Shown here in pieces: positions 1 to 7,839 of a stretch of DNA of 38,467 nt. Each line of letters begins with the position of its first letter. The first letter of the stretch is position 1. The notes beneath the pieces are model-generated. The model did not search any database. It was given only the letters and a program-made list of their open reading frames with translations, and was not told the DNA's origin. The DNA lies in contig JBNKEE010000011.1 in assembly GCA_050288625.1 (NCBI GenBank), forward strand, positions 1 to 38,467. Direction: 5' to 3'. Both the position numbers and the translations under genes were made by a program. The stretch is from JAAGZL01 sp050288625. Its GTDB lineage: Bacteria > Pseudomonadota > Gammaproteobacteria > Chromatiales > Chromatiaceae.

Positions 1-945
1 AACGATGAGGTATGGGGAGGAGACGGAGACGACTGTATAGACGGTGGAGAGGGCAATGACACTCTATATGGTGAAGCTGGTAATGACTATCTGAAGGGCC
101 GTGCTGGCGATGACACCCTGGACGGTGGAGCTGGTAATGACTCCATGTATGGCTATGAGGGCACCGACAAGCTGATCGGTGGAGATGGTGATGACCGTAT
201 GTCTGGCGGTGATGGTAACGATATCTTGACTGCGGGTGAAGGTAACGACCATCTATACGGCGATTCTGGCCAAGACCTTATGAGTGGTGGCGCAGGCAAC
301 GACTATATGGACGGAGGTGATGACAACGATGTCATGCTCGGTGGCGACGGCAATGACTATATGAAGGGCCGTGGCGGTGATGACACCATGGATGGCGGTG
401 CCGGTGATGACTCCCTGTACGGTTATGAAGGTGAAGATCAGATAACCGGTGGCGAGGGTAACGACTACATAGTTGGTTGTGACGGTGATGACATACTGGC
501 CGGCAACGCCGGTAATGATGTGATCTATGGCTACAACGACGACGATGTTCTGGTAGATGGAGCTGGAACGGACAAGCTCTACGGTGGCTATGGAGACGAT
601 CACCTTATCGCTTTGGCCGATGGTGAGAACGACTACTTGAAGGGTGACAGTGGTGCAGACCAGTATATCTTCCAGGCGGATGGTGAAGGTATTGGCGATG
701 ACCTAATAGTAGGTTTTTCCAGCACCGATGGTGATTCTCTGATAATCGGCGGGCCAGATGTCTCTTACGAGTTGTTGCAGGTCGACGGCTACTCATATAA
801 GTCACTGGTCTCGCTCTACAACGGGGATGGCGACTCCCTTGGTAGTATCGAGGTGCATGGCGAGTTTAGTGCCGACGACATCACGTTGGTAGTAGGAGAT
901 GAATATGCTGGAGTGGTGCAAAACGTTCCGGAACAACTCATCTAA
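1..945 (+). CDS. RTX (hemolysin-type calcium-binding repeat) protein, C-terminal part
   Basis: The frame is open from the first base to a TAA at 943-945, so the 5' end lies outside the window. About 210 of the 314 visible residues are glycine/aspartate nonapeptide repeats of the GGxGxDxLx type, which in this family fold into a Ca2+-binding parallel beta-roll. A roughly 90-residue non-repeat tail follows, ending in hydrophobic residues, as expected for an uncleaved type I secretion signal. The next two genes encode the ABC and adaptor parts of a type I exporter, so this is very probably its substrate. Whether the missing N-terminus makes it an adhesin, protease, lipase or toxin cannot be told. 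The repeats have a 90-residue super-period and contain two cysteines (codons at 34-36 and 478-480), which is unusual for RTX proteins. Confidence 0.93.
   Translation, partial: NDEVWGGDGDDCIDGGEGNDTLYGEAGNDYLKGRAGDDTLDGGAGNDSMYGYEGTDKLIGGDGDDRMSGGDGNDILTAGEGNDHLYGDSGQDLMSGGAGNDYMDGGDDNDVMLGGDGNDYMKGRGGDDTMDGGAGDDSLYGYEGEDQITGGEGNDYIVGCDGDDILAGNAGNDVIYGYNDDDVLVDGAGTDKLYGGYGDDHLIALADGENDYLKGDSGADQYIFQADGEGIGDDLIVGFSSTDGDSLIIGGPDVSYELLQVDGYSYKSLVSLYNGDGDSLGSIEVHGEFSADDITLVVGDEYAGVVQNVPEQLI
82..471 (+). repeat. Two copies of a 40-residue RTX block, 270 bp apart
   Basis: Positions 82-201 and 352-471 encode near-identical blocks. Both carry the segments KGR, GGAG and YGYEG in the same register, and most nonapeptide residues match. 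The offset is exactly 270 bp (90 codons), so the beta-roll array appears to have grown by duplication of a ten-nonapeptide unit and not by single repeats. The DNA copies have diverged mainly at third positions. Confidence 0.85.
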
Positions 946-952
946 CCAAATA

Positions 953-982
953 GAAGCAGGGGTCTTTCCAGACCCCTGCTTC
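953..982 (+). terminator. Strong hairpin between RTX gene and exporter
   Basis: A perfect 13-bp stem (953-965 with 970-982) closes a TTCC loop 8 bases after the RTX stop codon. No long T-run follows on either strand, so it is either a weak rho-independent terminator or an mRNA-stabilising hairpin. It would let the RTX substrate be made in excess over the exporter encoded downstream. Confidence 0.65.
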
Positions 983-1014
983 TGTATTGAAAGGAAATGC
1001 AAGGAACAGGTTTA

Positions 1015-2793
1015 ATGACATCATTTATAGATCGCTCCGCTACTGAGTTAAAACAGGCGTTGCTCTCCGAGCGCAGGAGCTTTATCCAGGTCGGCGTATT
1101 CAGTCTTTTCATCAACATGATACTGTTGGCGCCGCCGCTCTATATGCTGCAGGTGTATGACCGTGTATTGGCCAGCCGTAGCCATGAAACCCTGTTTTTG
1201 CTCACCATGGTGTTGATCTGGATGTTTGTTACCATGGGGCTGTTGGAGTATGTGCGTTCCCGCATGCTGGTTAGATTGGGGTCACGCCTTGACCACTTGC
1301 TGCATGGTCGAATCTATCGAGCGATAATGAACAGGGCGCTGCGTGATCCATCTGGGTCCTCGGATCGCCCCCTGAACGATCTTTCCAGGATACGGCAATT
1401 CGTGTCTGGTAATGCCACCTTCGCCTTTTTTGACTCTCCTTGGATTCCGGTCTACATCTTGGTGCTGTTCCTGTTTGACGCATGGTTTGGTTGGTTTGCA
1501 CTCTTCGCGGCCGCAGTTCTTGGTACTCTGGCCCTGGTCAACGAATTCTCCACACGACAGCCACAGTTTCAAGCCAGTGACGCGCAGCAACAGGCCGGCA
1601 ATATCATTGGGGCGCAGATGCGCAATGCCGAAGTGTTGCACGCCATGGGTATGCATAAGGCGTTGCAGAATCGCTGGCTCGATCGGCACCTGACATCGTT
1701 GCGCTCCATGTCTAACGCCGCTGACCGTGCTGGAATCTGGATGAACCTGAGTAAGACACTACGGCAACTGTTTCAATCACTCATGCTGGGGCTTGGCGCC
1801 TGGTTGGCGATCGAGAATCAGATCACCGCAGGTATGGTTATCGCCGGTTCCATCCTTATGGGTCGCGCTCTGGCTCCCATTGATCAGCTGATCAACGCCT
1901 GGAAGGGTTTTATCAGTGCGCGTCACGCATACTATCATTTGAGCCAACTGCTGGAACAGACGCCGGAATCAGAACGGCGCCTCAGTCTGCCCAAGCCTAA
2001 AGGCGAGATCAGGGTAGAGAACGCGGTCCTCATCCCGCCAGGTGGAGAGAACACCGTGTTGAAGGGGATATCACTCTATCTGAAACCTGGAGAGATGCTG
2101 GCCATCATCGGTAGCAGTGCTGCAGGCAAGACCAGTCTGATGCGGGCCATACTCGGGCTTTGGCCGCTGAGTGCCGGCAAGGTGACACTGGACGGTGCCG
2201 ACATCGGACAATGGAATCCAGATGAACTGGGTAAGTGGATCGGATATCTTCCACAGGATGTGGAGCTGTTTGACGGCACTGTGGCAGAGAACATAGCCCG
2301 TTTTACCGATGCGGAAGATGCTCAGGTAGTACGGGCTGCCAAGAAAGCCGGTGTGGATGATCTGATTCGGGCTTTGCCAGAAGGGTATAACACCAGGATC
2401 GGAGCAGGCGGTGTTGCCCTATCCGGCGGTCAACGCCAGCGTATCGCTTTGGCACGGGCACTGTTCGGTAAGCCACCTATCGTGATATTGGATGAACCCA
2501 ATGCCAATTTGGACGCCCAGGGTGAACTGGCCTTGGCAATGGCCTGCAATCATCTGAAAGAGCGTGGAACCACTCTTATCCTTGCCAGCCATCGACGCCG
2601 TATCCTGGGTATGGCGGACAAGATCTTATCAATCGAAGCCGGACGCCTACATATGTTCGGACCAAGGGATGCTGTCATGGAACGCATCTATCATCCGACA
2701 CCTGTGGATACAGGAAAGCAGAGTCCCAAGCAGAAACAGCCTGTCGTAAGACCTGTCCGGTTGGCTTCTGTCAGCGCTAAACAGGGGGCATAG
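1015..2793 (+). CDS. Type I secretion ABC transporter permease/ATPase (PrtD-like)
   Basis: This 592-residue protein is the inner-membrane motor of a type I secretion system. The N-terminal ~320 residues form an ABC transmembrane domain with several hydrophobic segments. The C-terminal nucleotide-binding domain has Walker A (GSSAAGKTS, from residue ~366), the signature LSGGQRQR, Walker B (VILDEP) and the H-loop (SHRR). There is no N-terminal C39 peptidase-like domain, as in the PrtD/AprD group. ATG 1015 is chosen because AAGGA at 1001-1005 lies 9 bases upstream. An in-frame ATG at 997 has its purine run too close. The gene follows the RTX substrate and is followed 3 bases later by the adaptor gene. 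No TolC-type outer-membrane gene is visible. Confidence 0.95.
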   Translation: MTSFIDRSATELKQALLSERRSFIQVGVFSLFINMILLAPPLYMLQVYDRVLASRSHETLFLLTMVLIWMFVTMGLLEYVRSRMLVRLGSRLDHLLHGRIYRAIMNRALRDPSGSSDRPLNDLSRIRQFVSGNATFAFFDSPWIPVYILVLFLFDAWFGWFALFAAAVLGTLALVNEFSTRQPQFQASDAQQQAGNIIGAQMRNAEVLHAMGMHKALQNRWLDRHLTSLRSMSNAADRAGIWMNLSKTLRQLFQSLMLGLGAWLAIENQITAGMVIAGSILMGRALAPIDQLINAWKGFISARHAYYHLSQLLEQTPESERRLSLPKPKGEIRVENAVLIPPGGENTVLKGISLYLKPGEMLAIIGSSAAGKTSLMRAILGLWPLSAGKVTLDGADIGQWNPDELGKWIGYLPQDVELFDGTVAENIARFTDAEDAQVVRAAKKAGVDDLIRALPEGYNTRIGAGGVALSGGQRQRIALARALFGKPPIVILDEPNANLDAQGELALAMACNHLKERGTTLILASHRRRILGMADKILSIEAGRLHMFGPRDAVMERIYHPTPVDTGKQSPKQKQPVVRPVRLASVSAKQGA

Positions 2794-2796
2794 CAG

Positions 2797-4125
2797 ATGG
2801 CGGATAAAGCCAGATTGCATGAGCTGGATCCCACACTGGATGATAGTCTCTATCGAAAAATCGGTTGGATCGTTGTGGCCGTTACCTTTGTGTTTCTGCT
2901 GGGCTGGTCTGGAATTGCGCCCCTGGAGAGCGCCGTGGTAGCGGATGGTCGTATCCTGGTCGCATCCTTGAACAAGAGTGTTCAACACCTGGATGGTGGG
3001 CTGGTGGCACGTATAGCGGTACAAGATGGCGATATAGTGGAAGAAGGGCAACTTCTGTTGAGTCTGGACCGCAAACCACTGGATATCCAGTTAGACAAGG
3101 TCACTAGTCAGCTTATCGAGACCGAAGCCAACCTGGAGCGTCTCGTTGCTGAACGGGAAGGTGTGAAGGAACTGAAGTTTTCCGCAACCCTAATAGAGCA
3201 GGCCAAGGACGCGCGGCAGCCGGCTATCCTGGCTACGCAACAGCAGTTGTTTATATCCAGACGTGATGCCTTGTTGTCAGAACAGGCGGTGTTACTCCAA
3301 CGTCTGACAAAGACCAAGGGTGAGATCGCCAGTAATCACCAAATGATCCAGACCCTGCGCCATCGCCTCAGCCTGATGGATCAGGACCTGGAGGGGTTGA
3401 ACAAACTGGCGGCAAAAAAGATGGTATCGGAGGCCAAGCTACGTGAAGTGCAGCGTGATCGTACCGAAATCTCTGGCGACCTTATTACACACCAGTCTGA
3501 TATAACCAGGCTAGAGTCCTCATTGCTGGAGATTAAATCCCAGATCACGTTATTGCAGCGGGATTTTCAAAAAGAGGTGGTAACATCCCAGCGAGAAATG
3601 GAGGAGAGACGCATAGAGTTGCAATCCCAGCAAGGCACCATTAACGAGAAGCTGGCACGCATTGACATCCGTGCTCCGGTGGGAGGCAAGATCAAAGGTT
3701 TCAATGTAGTGACCACAGGAGCGGTGATAAAGGCTGGAGAGTCAATCATGGAGATCGTTCCGCGTGAATCCCTGTTTACCATACACGCCCGCGTGTCGCC
3801 CTTGGATATAGATGCGCTCTATCCGGGACTGAAAGCGGAGGTGCGTATCCCTGTATTTGATGGTTCCCGTTACTTTCCCACCCTTTACTCAGAGCTGAAG
3901 GATGTATCTTCCGATGTATATGTGGAGGATAAATCCGATAAAGCCTACTACAAGGCAACGCTTACCATAGATGACGAGACCATGGCCACCTTGCGTAAGG
4001 AACATCTGCAGCTTATCTCCGGTATGCCGGTGGAGGTGGTGATCAAGACCGGGGAACGTACCCTGTTCGACTACCTGGTCAAGCCGTTACGGGATATGGT
4101 GGTTCGAGCGTTTAACGAGGCTTGA
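2797..4125 (+). CDS. Type I secretion periplasmic adaptor, HlyD/PrtE family
   Basis: This 442-residue membrane fusion protein would bridge the ABC transporter and an outer-membrane channel. It has a short cytoplasmic N-terminus, one membrane helix (around residues 22-42), and a lipoyl/barrel-sandwich half starting with the VQHLDGGLV segment. A long, charged, Leu/Glu-rich coiled-coil region (about residues 90-285) follows, then the second lipoyl half with IRAPVGGKI and a beta-barrel domain. Length and order match the PrtE/AprE family (TIGR01843-like). It starts 3 bases after the stop of the ABC gene and is almost certainly co-transcribed and part of the same exporter. Confidence 0.95.
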   Translation: MADKARLHELDPTLDDSLYRKIGWIVVAVTFVFLLGWSGIAPLESAVVADGRILVASLNKSVQHLDGGLVARIAVQDGDIVEEGQLLLSLDRKPLDIQLDKVTSQLIETEANLERLVAEREGVKELKFSATLIEQAKDARQPAILATQQQLFISRRDALLSEQAVLLQRLTKTKGEIASNHQMIQTLRHRLSLMDQDLEGLNKLAAKKMVSEAKLREVQRDRTEISGDLITHQSDITRLESSLLEIKSQITLLQRDFQKEVVTSQREMEERRIELQSQQGTINEKLARIDIRAPVGGKIKGFNVVTTGAVIKAGESIMEIVPRESLFTIHARVSPLDIDALYPGLKAEVRIPVFDGSRYFPTLYSELKDVSSDVYVEDKSDKAYYKATLTIDDETMATLRKEHLQLISGMPVEVVIKTGERTLFDYLVKPLRDMVVRAFNEA

Positions 4126-4240
4126 GGGCTTCATGTAGTTCCCGGCTAGGCTTGTATTCTTTGCCATAACATAAGAAAGGATGTAGGCTCGGACCAAACA
4201 CGCCAATCCTGGCGCGTGCCCTTTGGTGTCGAACTTGTCC

Positions 4241-5221
4241 ATGAGCCAGCTAGTAGACTCATTTGGCCGCAAGATAGAGTATCTGCGGTTATCTGTAACA
4301 GATCGGTGCGATCTGCGCTGTTTCTACTGTATACCGAAAGGTTATAAGGGGTTTTCCAGGCCTGAGGAACGTATCACTCTGGATGATTTTGTTCGTCTGG
4401 TACGTCTGTTCAGTGAGCTCGGGGTAAGCAAGGTAAGGCTTACCGGAGGTGAGCCACTAGTGCGGGCGGATCTGCCGGAGATGGTACGGAAGATCGGGGC
4501 TCTGCCTATGATCCAGGACATCTCTCTCAGCACAAACGCGGCCCGTCTGTCTAGGCATGCGCAGATATTGAAAGAGGCTGGCGTCAGCAGAATCAATGTT
4601 AGCCTGGATACTTTAAATCCTCATACATTCAAAGAGATTACCCAGGGAGAGCTGGGACCGGTGTTACATGGTCTTCAGGCGGCCAGGGAGGCGGGGTTTC
4701 ATCCCATCAAGGTAAATATGGTGGTGATGCGAGATATCAACCTGCATGAAGTAGGCGACATGGTGGATTATTGTCTGGATAACGGGTTTACCCTGCGTTT
4801 TATAGAGACCATGCCGGTTGGTGCGGGTGGGCAACATGCCAGAGGCAGATATGTAGGCGTGGATGAGGTACGGGGTCTGCTGCAGCAGCGCTTTGAACTG
4901 GAACCAGCGAGAATGACAGGAGCAGGACCTGCCGAATACCTGAAGATTGTGGGTAAGCGTCTTAAGATAGGTTTTATCACGCCCATATCGCGCCATTTCT
5001 GTGAAACCTGTAACCGGGTTCGCCTCTCCTCCGAAGGAACCTTGTATCTCTGTCTGGGTCAGAACGATAGGCTAGAACTTCGACCGCTGATCCGGCAGGG
5101 GCAGTCAGACGATGAGATCAAAACCTCTATTATGGAGGCTGTGCTACATAAACCAGAAGGACATGAATTCAGTTTTAATTCAGATAAGATAGCTAGAATT
5201 ATGTCCAAGACCGGTGGCTAA
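4241..5221 (+). CDS. moaA: GTP 3',8-cyclase MoaA (copy 1)
   Basis: This is a radical-SAM enzyme of the first step of molybdopterin synthesis, making 3',8-cyclo-GTP from GTP with MoaC as partner. The 326-residue protein shows the N-terminal CxxxCxxC SAM cluster (C23, C27, C30), the TGGEPL segment, the C-terminal second [4Fe-4S] ligands C254, C257 and C271, and the terminal Gly-Gly needed for activity in this family. ATG 4241 is preferred because its N-terminus (MSQLVDSFGRK) aligns with known MoaA proteins; TTG 4223 and GTG 4226 are further upstream. No good ribosome-binding site is visible. The gene stands alone and no other Moco gene is next to it. A second, clearly diverged moaA lies at 36914-37912. 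Confidence 0.95.
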   Translation: MSQLVDSFGRKIEYLRLSVTDRCDLRCFYCIPKGYKGFSRPEERITLDDFVRLVRLFSELGVSKVRLTGGEPLVRADLPEMVRKIGALPMIQDISLSTNAARLSRHAQILKEAGVSRINVSLDTLNPHTFKEITQGELGPVLHGLQAAREAGFHPIKVNMVVMRDINLHEVGDMVDYCLDNGFTLRFIETMPVGAGGQHARGRYVGVDEVRGLLQQRFELEPARMTGAGPAEYLKIVGKRLKIGFITPISRHFCETCNRVRLSSEGTLYLCLGQNDRLELRPLIRQGQSDDEIKTSIMEAVLHKPEGHEFSFNSDKIARIMSKTGG

Positions 5222-5236
5222 TTAACAATTGTTAAT
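5221..5236. promoter_or_regulatory. Perfect 16-bp palindrome upstream of cytochrome c'
   Basis: ATTAACAATTGTTAAT is perfectly self-complementary and begins at the last base of the moaA stop codon. It lies about 180 bp upstream of the cytochrome c' gene. It could be a repressor or activator operator, or a weak terminator arm for moaA, since T-rich sequence follows. No known regulator is assigned. Confidence 0.4.
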
Positions 5237-5418
5237 GTTTTCTTAATATTCGGGTGAGATGATCTATTTTTGTAGAGCCATGTGGTCTTTTAGTAGAATC
5301 GAACGGCTTTATGTGGATTGTTATCGATTGAGTTAATAGCTTGATGAGTATTGTACTGAACGGTCTAAAGAAGTTTTTGTGCAACGTAATCAATAATTGA
5401 ATGGAGATATACTAAATC

Positions 5419-5874
5419 ATGAAGAAGATTGCAGTAGTAACCGCAGTTGTTGTAACTTTGAGCGCGGCCAGCGCTATCGTAGCCAAGGAGCGTGATCCGA
5501 AAGAGCAGGCGATCCACGCCCGTGAAGCGGCGTTTACCCTGATGGCGACCAACGTAGGACCCATGGGAGCTATGGCCAAGGGTAAGAAGCCATTCAGCCA
5601 GGAAGAGTTCGCAAAGCGTGCCGCCAACCTACAGGCCCTGTCTGACATGCCTTGGGAGTTTTTTATTCCTGGTACAGATAAGGGTAAGACCGAGGCCAAA
5701 CCTGAGATCTGGAGCAATCCTGATGACTATAAGGCCAAGACCGATAAGTTCAAGCAGGAGGTGGCTAAGCTTGTAGAGGTAAGCAAGGGTGGCGATCAAA
5801 AGGCTATGTTTGCGCAGTTCGGCGAGACTGCCAAGACCTGCAAATCATGTCATAAAGAGTACAAGAAGGACTAA
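5419..5874 (+). CDS. Cytochrome c' (periplasmic)
   Basis: This 151-residue protein has a Sec signal peptide (positively charged start, hydrophobic core, probable cleavage after the AIVA segment near residue 22). A mostly alpha-helical mature part follows, with one haem-attachment motif near the C-terminus (C141-KS-C144-H145). A C-terminal CxxCH in a ~130-residue four-helix protein is diagnostic of cytochrome c'. The family has a five-coordinate haem that binds NO and CO and is linked to nitric-oxide tolerance. A GGAG is visible upstream of ATG 5419, slightly far away. A strong terminator follows, then a cytochrome b561 gene, a common pairing. Confidence 0.93.
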   Translation: MKKIAVVTAVVVTLSAASAIVAKERDPKEQAIHAREAAFTLMATNVGPMGAMAKGKKPFSQEEFAKRAANLQALSDMPWEFFIPGTDKGKTEAKPEIWSNPDDYKAKTDKFKQEVAKLVEVSKGGDQKAMFAQFGETAKTCKSCHKEYKKD

Positions 5875-5886
5875 CTTTCATAAGCT

Positions 5887-5917
5887 AAGGCCGCATGGAG
5901 ACATGCGGCCTTTTTTT
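5887..5917 (+). terminator. Rho-independent terminator after cytochrome c'
   Basis: An 11-bp perfect stem (5887-5897 with 5902-5912) with a GAGA loop is followed by an unbroken T-run to 5917. It lies 12 bases after the cytochrome c' stop codon and separates it transcriptionally from the cytochrome b561 gene. Confidence 0.93.
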
Positions 5918-5941
5918 GTCTGATCTACAGGGCAGCTCGGA

Positions 5942-6643
5942 ATGCCAAACAGAGAAAAAACAGAAATGTCTACAAATACTCAATATCGCAACCGTGTATT
6001 TGTCTGGGATATCTCGGTGCGCATCTTTCACTGGACACTGGTGACACTGATAATAGCCCTGTTTGTCACCGCAGAAGTTCTGGATGGGGCCATAGATCTC
6101 CATGCTACCTTAGGCCGCGCTGCCCTTGTGCTGATATTGTTTCGTCTGTTGTGGGGATTTGTTGGTAGTAGCTATGCGCTCTTTTCTCAATTTGTATGCG
6201 GACCCGGCACCGTCATTGCCTATGTACGGTCATTGTTGGCAAAACAATATGAATTTTCCGCCGGACATAATCCATTAGGTGGATGGATGGTCATAGCTCT
6301 TATGGTTGTAGTTGCTGCTCAGGCCACCTTGGGCCTGTTTGCCAACGACGACGTTATGTTCGATGGTCCATTGGCCTATCTGGTAGCAAAGGAGACCAGT
6401 GACCTACTGACCGGGTTGCATGAAGATCTGTTCAATATACTTATGGTCCTGGTAGGACTGCATGTGGCGGCAGTGATCTGGCATAAGTTGTTCAAGGGTG
6501 AGAATCTTATTCCTGCGATGTTTATCGGGTATAAGGAATTACCCGCTGGTGTGGATGCGGAGAATGCGCGTGGTGGAGGTATTTTGTTGGCATTGGTGCT
6601 GCTGGCTGTCAGTGCGGCTGTAGTGTATTGGGTGTCACAGTAG
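5942..6643 (+). CDS. Cytochrome b561 family membrane protein
   Basis: This 233-residue protein is a prokaryotic di-haem b-type cytochrome with four predicted membrane helices. Visible haem-ligand candidates are the His in RIFHWTL, the His in the DLHATLG segment, and two His in the last helix region (GLHED and GLHVAAVIWHKL). The family carries electrons across the membrane to periplasmic acceptors, and genes next to cytochrome c' are thought to serve that protein. The start at 5942 has AGGG about 9 bases upstream; ATG 5966 is an alternative. It begins only 24 bases after the terminator of the cytochrome c' gene, so either read-through or a promoter overlapping that hairpin is needed. Confidence 0.9.
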   Translation: MPNREKTEMSTNTQYRNRVFVWDISVRIFHWTLVTLIIALFVTAEVLDGAIDLHATLGRAALVLILFRLLWGFVGSSYALFSQFVCGPGTVIAYVRSLLAKQYEFSAGHNPLGGWMVIALMVVVAAQATLGLFANDDVMFDGPLAYLVAKETSDLLTGLHEDLFNILMVLVGLHVAAVIWHKLFKGENLIPAMFIGYKELPAGVDAENARGGGILLALVLLAVSAAVVYWVSQ

Positions 6644-6667
6644 TGCAATCTATACCTGGATTTTTTG

Positions 6668-6682
6668 CATATCTGAGATATG
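6668..6682. repeat. 15-bp palindrome after cytochrome b561
   Basis: CATATCT-G-AGATATG is a perfect 7+1+7 inverted repeat 25 bases after the cytochrome b561 stop, preceded by TTTTTT on the plus strand. It could be an operator or a small hairpin. A second 6-bp hairpin (6706-6711 with 6717-6722) follows. Confidence 0.35.
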
Positions 6683-6835
6683 ATTAAAGCGGACGAGGAC
6701 AAGACGGTGTTTTGATAACACCATAACAAATAACAATAATAATTATACCAGGCCGAGAAGGCTTGTGAGATCAATTGGCTTCCAATTTATAGGAAGCAAT
6801 AAATTAACCAAAAGAGAAGTATGGAGATGCCTTTC

Positions 6836-7270
6836 ATGAATAAAAAAGTAGCATTGGATAAACTGCGCAAGGCCAAAGGCGCGCACCTAAAATGGCGTGC
6901 CTACGCCCAGGCGCTCGTATCTGGGGTGTCTGTCGATGATGATAAGATTCCAGTAGAACATACCTCCTGTGTCTTTGGTCAGTGGTATCACGGAGAGGGT
7001 AAGGAAAAGTTGGGGCACCTGTCGGCGTACGATTCCATCTATACCCCTCACGAGATGTTGCATGAGATCTATAAGATGATCTTTAATCTATTACATTCAG
7101 AAGATAACGCCGGAGTATTTAAAAAACTATTCTCTACCAAAGAGGATAGGGAAAACGAACGCCTGATCCTTGCCAGAAGTTACATGGAGGAGATGGTTGG
7201 CGTGTCCGAAACATTGTTGCAGGCGCTGGATTTGCTGGAGCAGGAGATTCGGGAACTGCCGGATGAGTAA
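6836..7270 (+). CDS. Stand-alone CZB (chemoreceptor zinc-binding) domain protein
   Basis: This 144-residue soluble protein consists of essentially one CZB domain. The expected zinc ligands are visible as H17 (in AHLKW), C45 (in CVFGQWYHGEG), H72 and H76 (in PHEMLHEIY), matching the family's His3Cys site. CZB domains sense zinc or oxidants such as HOCl and usually sit on chemoreceptors or diguanylate cyclases. Here there is no output domain, so it must act through a partner. The start at 6836 has GGAG (6823-6826) 9 bases upstream; ATG 6821 has its purine run too close. Its 5' leader contains a hairpin (6778-6783 with 6792-6797). Its position after two haem proteins suggests a redox or NO-response context. 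Confidence 0.85.
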   Translation: MNKKVALDKLRKAKGAHLKWRAYAQALVSGVSVDDDKIPVEHTSCVFGQWYHGEGKEKLGHLSAYDSIYTPHEMLHEIYKMIFNLLHSEDNAGVFKKLFSTKEDRENERLILARSYMEEMVGVSETLLQALDLLEQEIRELPDE

Positions 7271-7395
7271 CTCTCATGTTTAGACGCAAAAGATAGGTTG
7301 TTTCCTCCAATTAGAATGAGCTGTCTAGTGGACTGCGTACTGTATTGCCGCTGCGATTAACCACATGGGTATACACTTTTGTGGTGCAGACATAA

Positions 7396-7412
7396 CCGCG
7401 CGTTCAGCGCGG
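7396..7412. repeat. GC-rich hairpin upstream of cupin gene
   Basis: CCGCGC-GTTCA-GCGCGG (6-bp perfect stem) lies between the CZB and cupin genes. No T-run follows, so it is more likely a leader structure of the cupin mRNA than a rho-independent terminator. Confidence 0.4.
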
Positions 7413-7445
7413 CTGAAGGCAGGTGTTATGCTGAGTAGATAGAAT

Positions 7446-7835
7446 ATGAAAGCCGCAGTTAAGCAATATAATCCCGATGATGAATTCTATACACAGGAAG
7501 GGTGTTACATTATTGAGTTGTCCAACATATCTGATGATCCAGATATATCGATCGCTCGCGCTAGAGTAGAGCCAGGTGTAACCACTCGCTGGCATAGGCT
7601 TTCGGGTACTGCTGAGCGTTATTACATTGTGCAGGGTCGAGCAATGGTGGAAATAGGGCAGCTTCCATCTCAGGAGGTAACTAGCGGTGATGTGGTTCTT
7701 ATCCCGCCTATGTGTCGGCAACGTATTACCAATATAGGGATGGAAGATCTGATCTTCCTTGCAATCTGTACACCTCGATATTCGAATGATGTCTATGAGG
7801 ATATTGAGGATGATCCGAATAGTGAATTACCTTAG
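7446..7835 (+). CDS. Small cupin-domain protein
   Basis: This 129-residue cytosolic protein has one cupin beta-barrel. Motif 1 is recognisable (WHRLSGTAERYYIVQG, with His and Glu as possible metal ligands) and motif 2 is the GDVVLIPP region, where the usual second His is not evident. Proteins of this type bind metals or small carboxylates, and the function cannot be inferred from the sequence. It stands between the CZB gene and the convergent sulfatase gene, whose stop is only 4 bases away. The acidic C-terminal tail (Asp/Glu-rich) is distinctive. Confidence 0.85.
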   Translation: MKAAVKQYNPDDEFYTQEGCYIIELSNISDDPDISIARARVEPGVTTRWHRLSGTAERYYIVQGRAMVEIGQLPSQEVTSGDVVLIPPMCRQRITNIGMEDLIFLAICTPRYSNDVYEDIEDDPNSELP

Positions 7836-7839
7836 CCCA

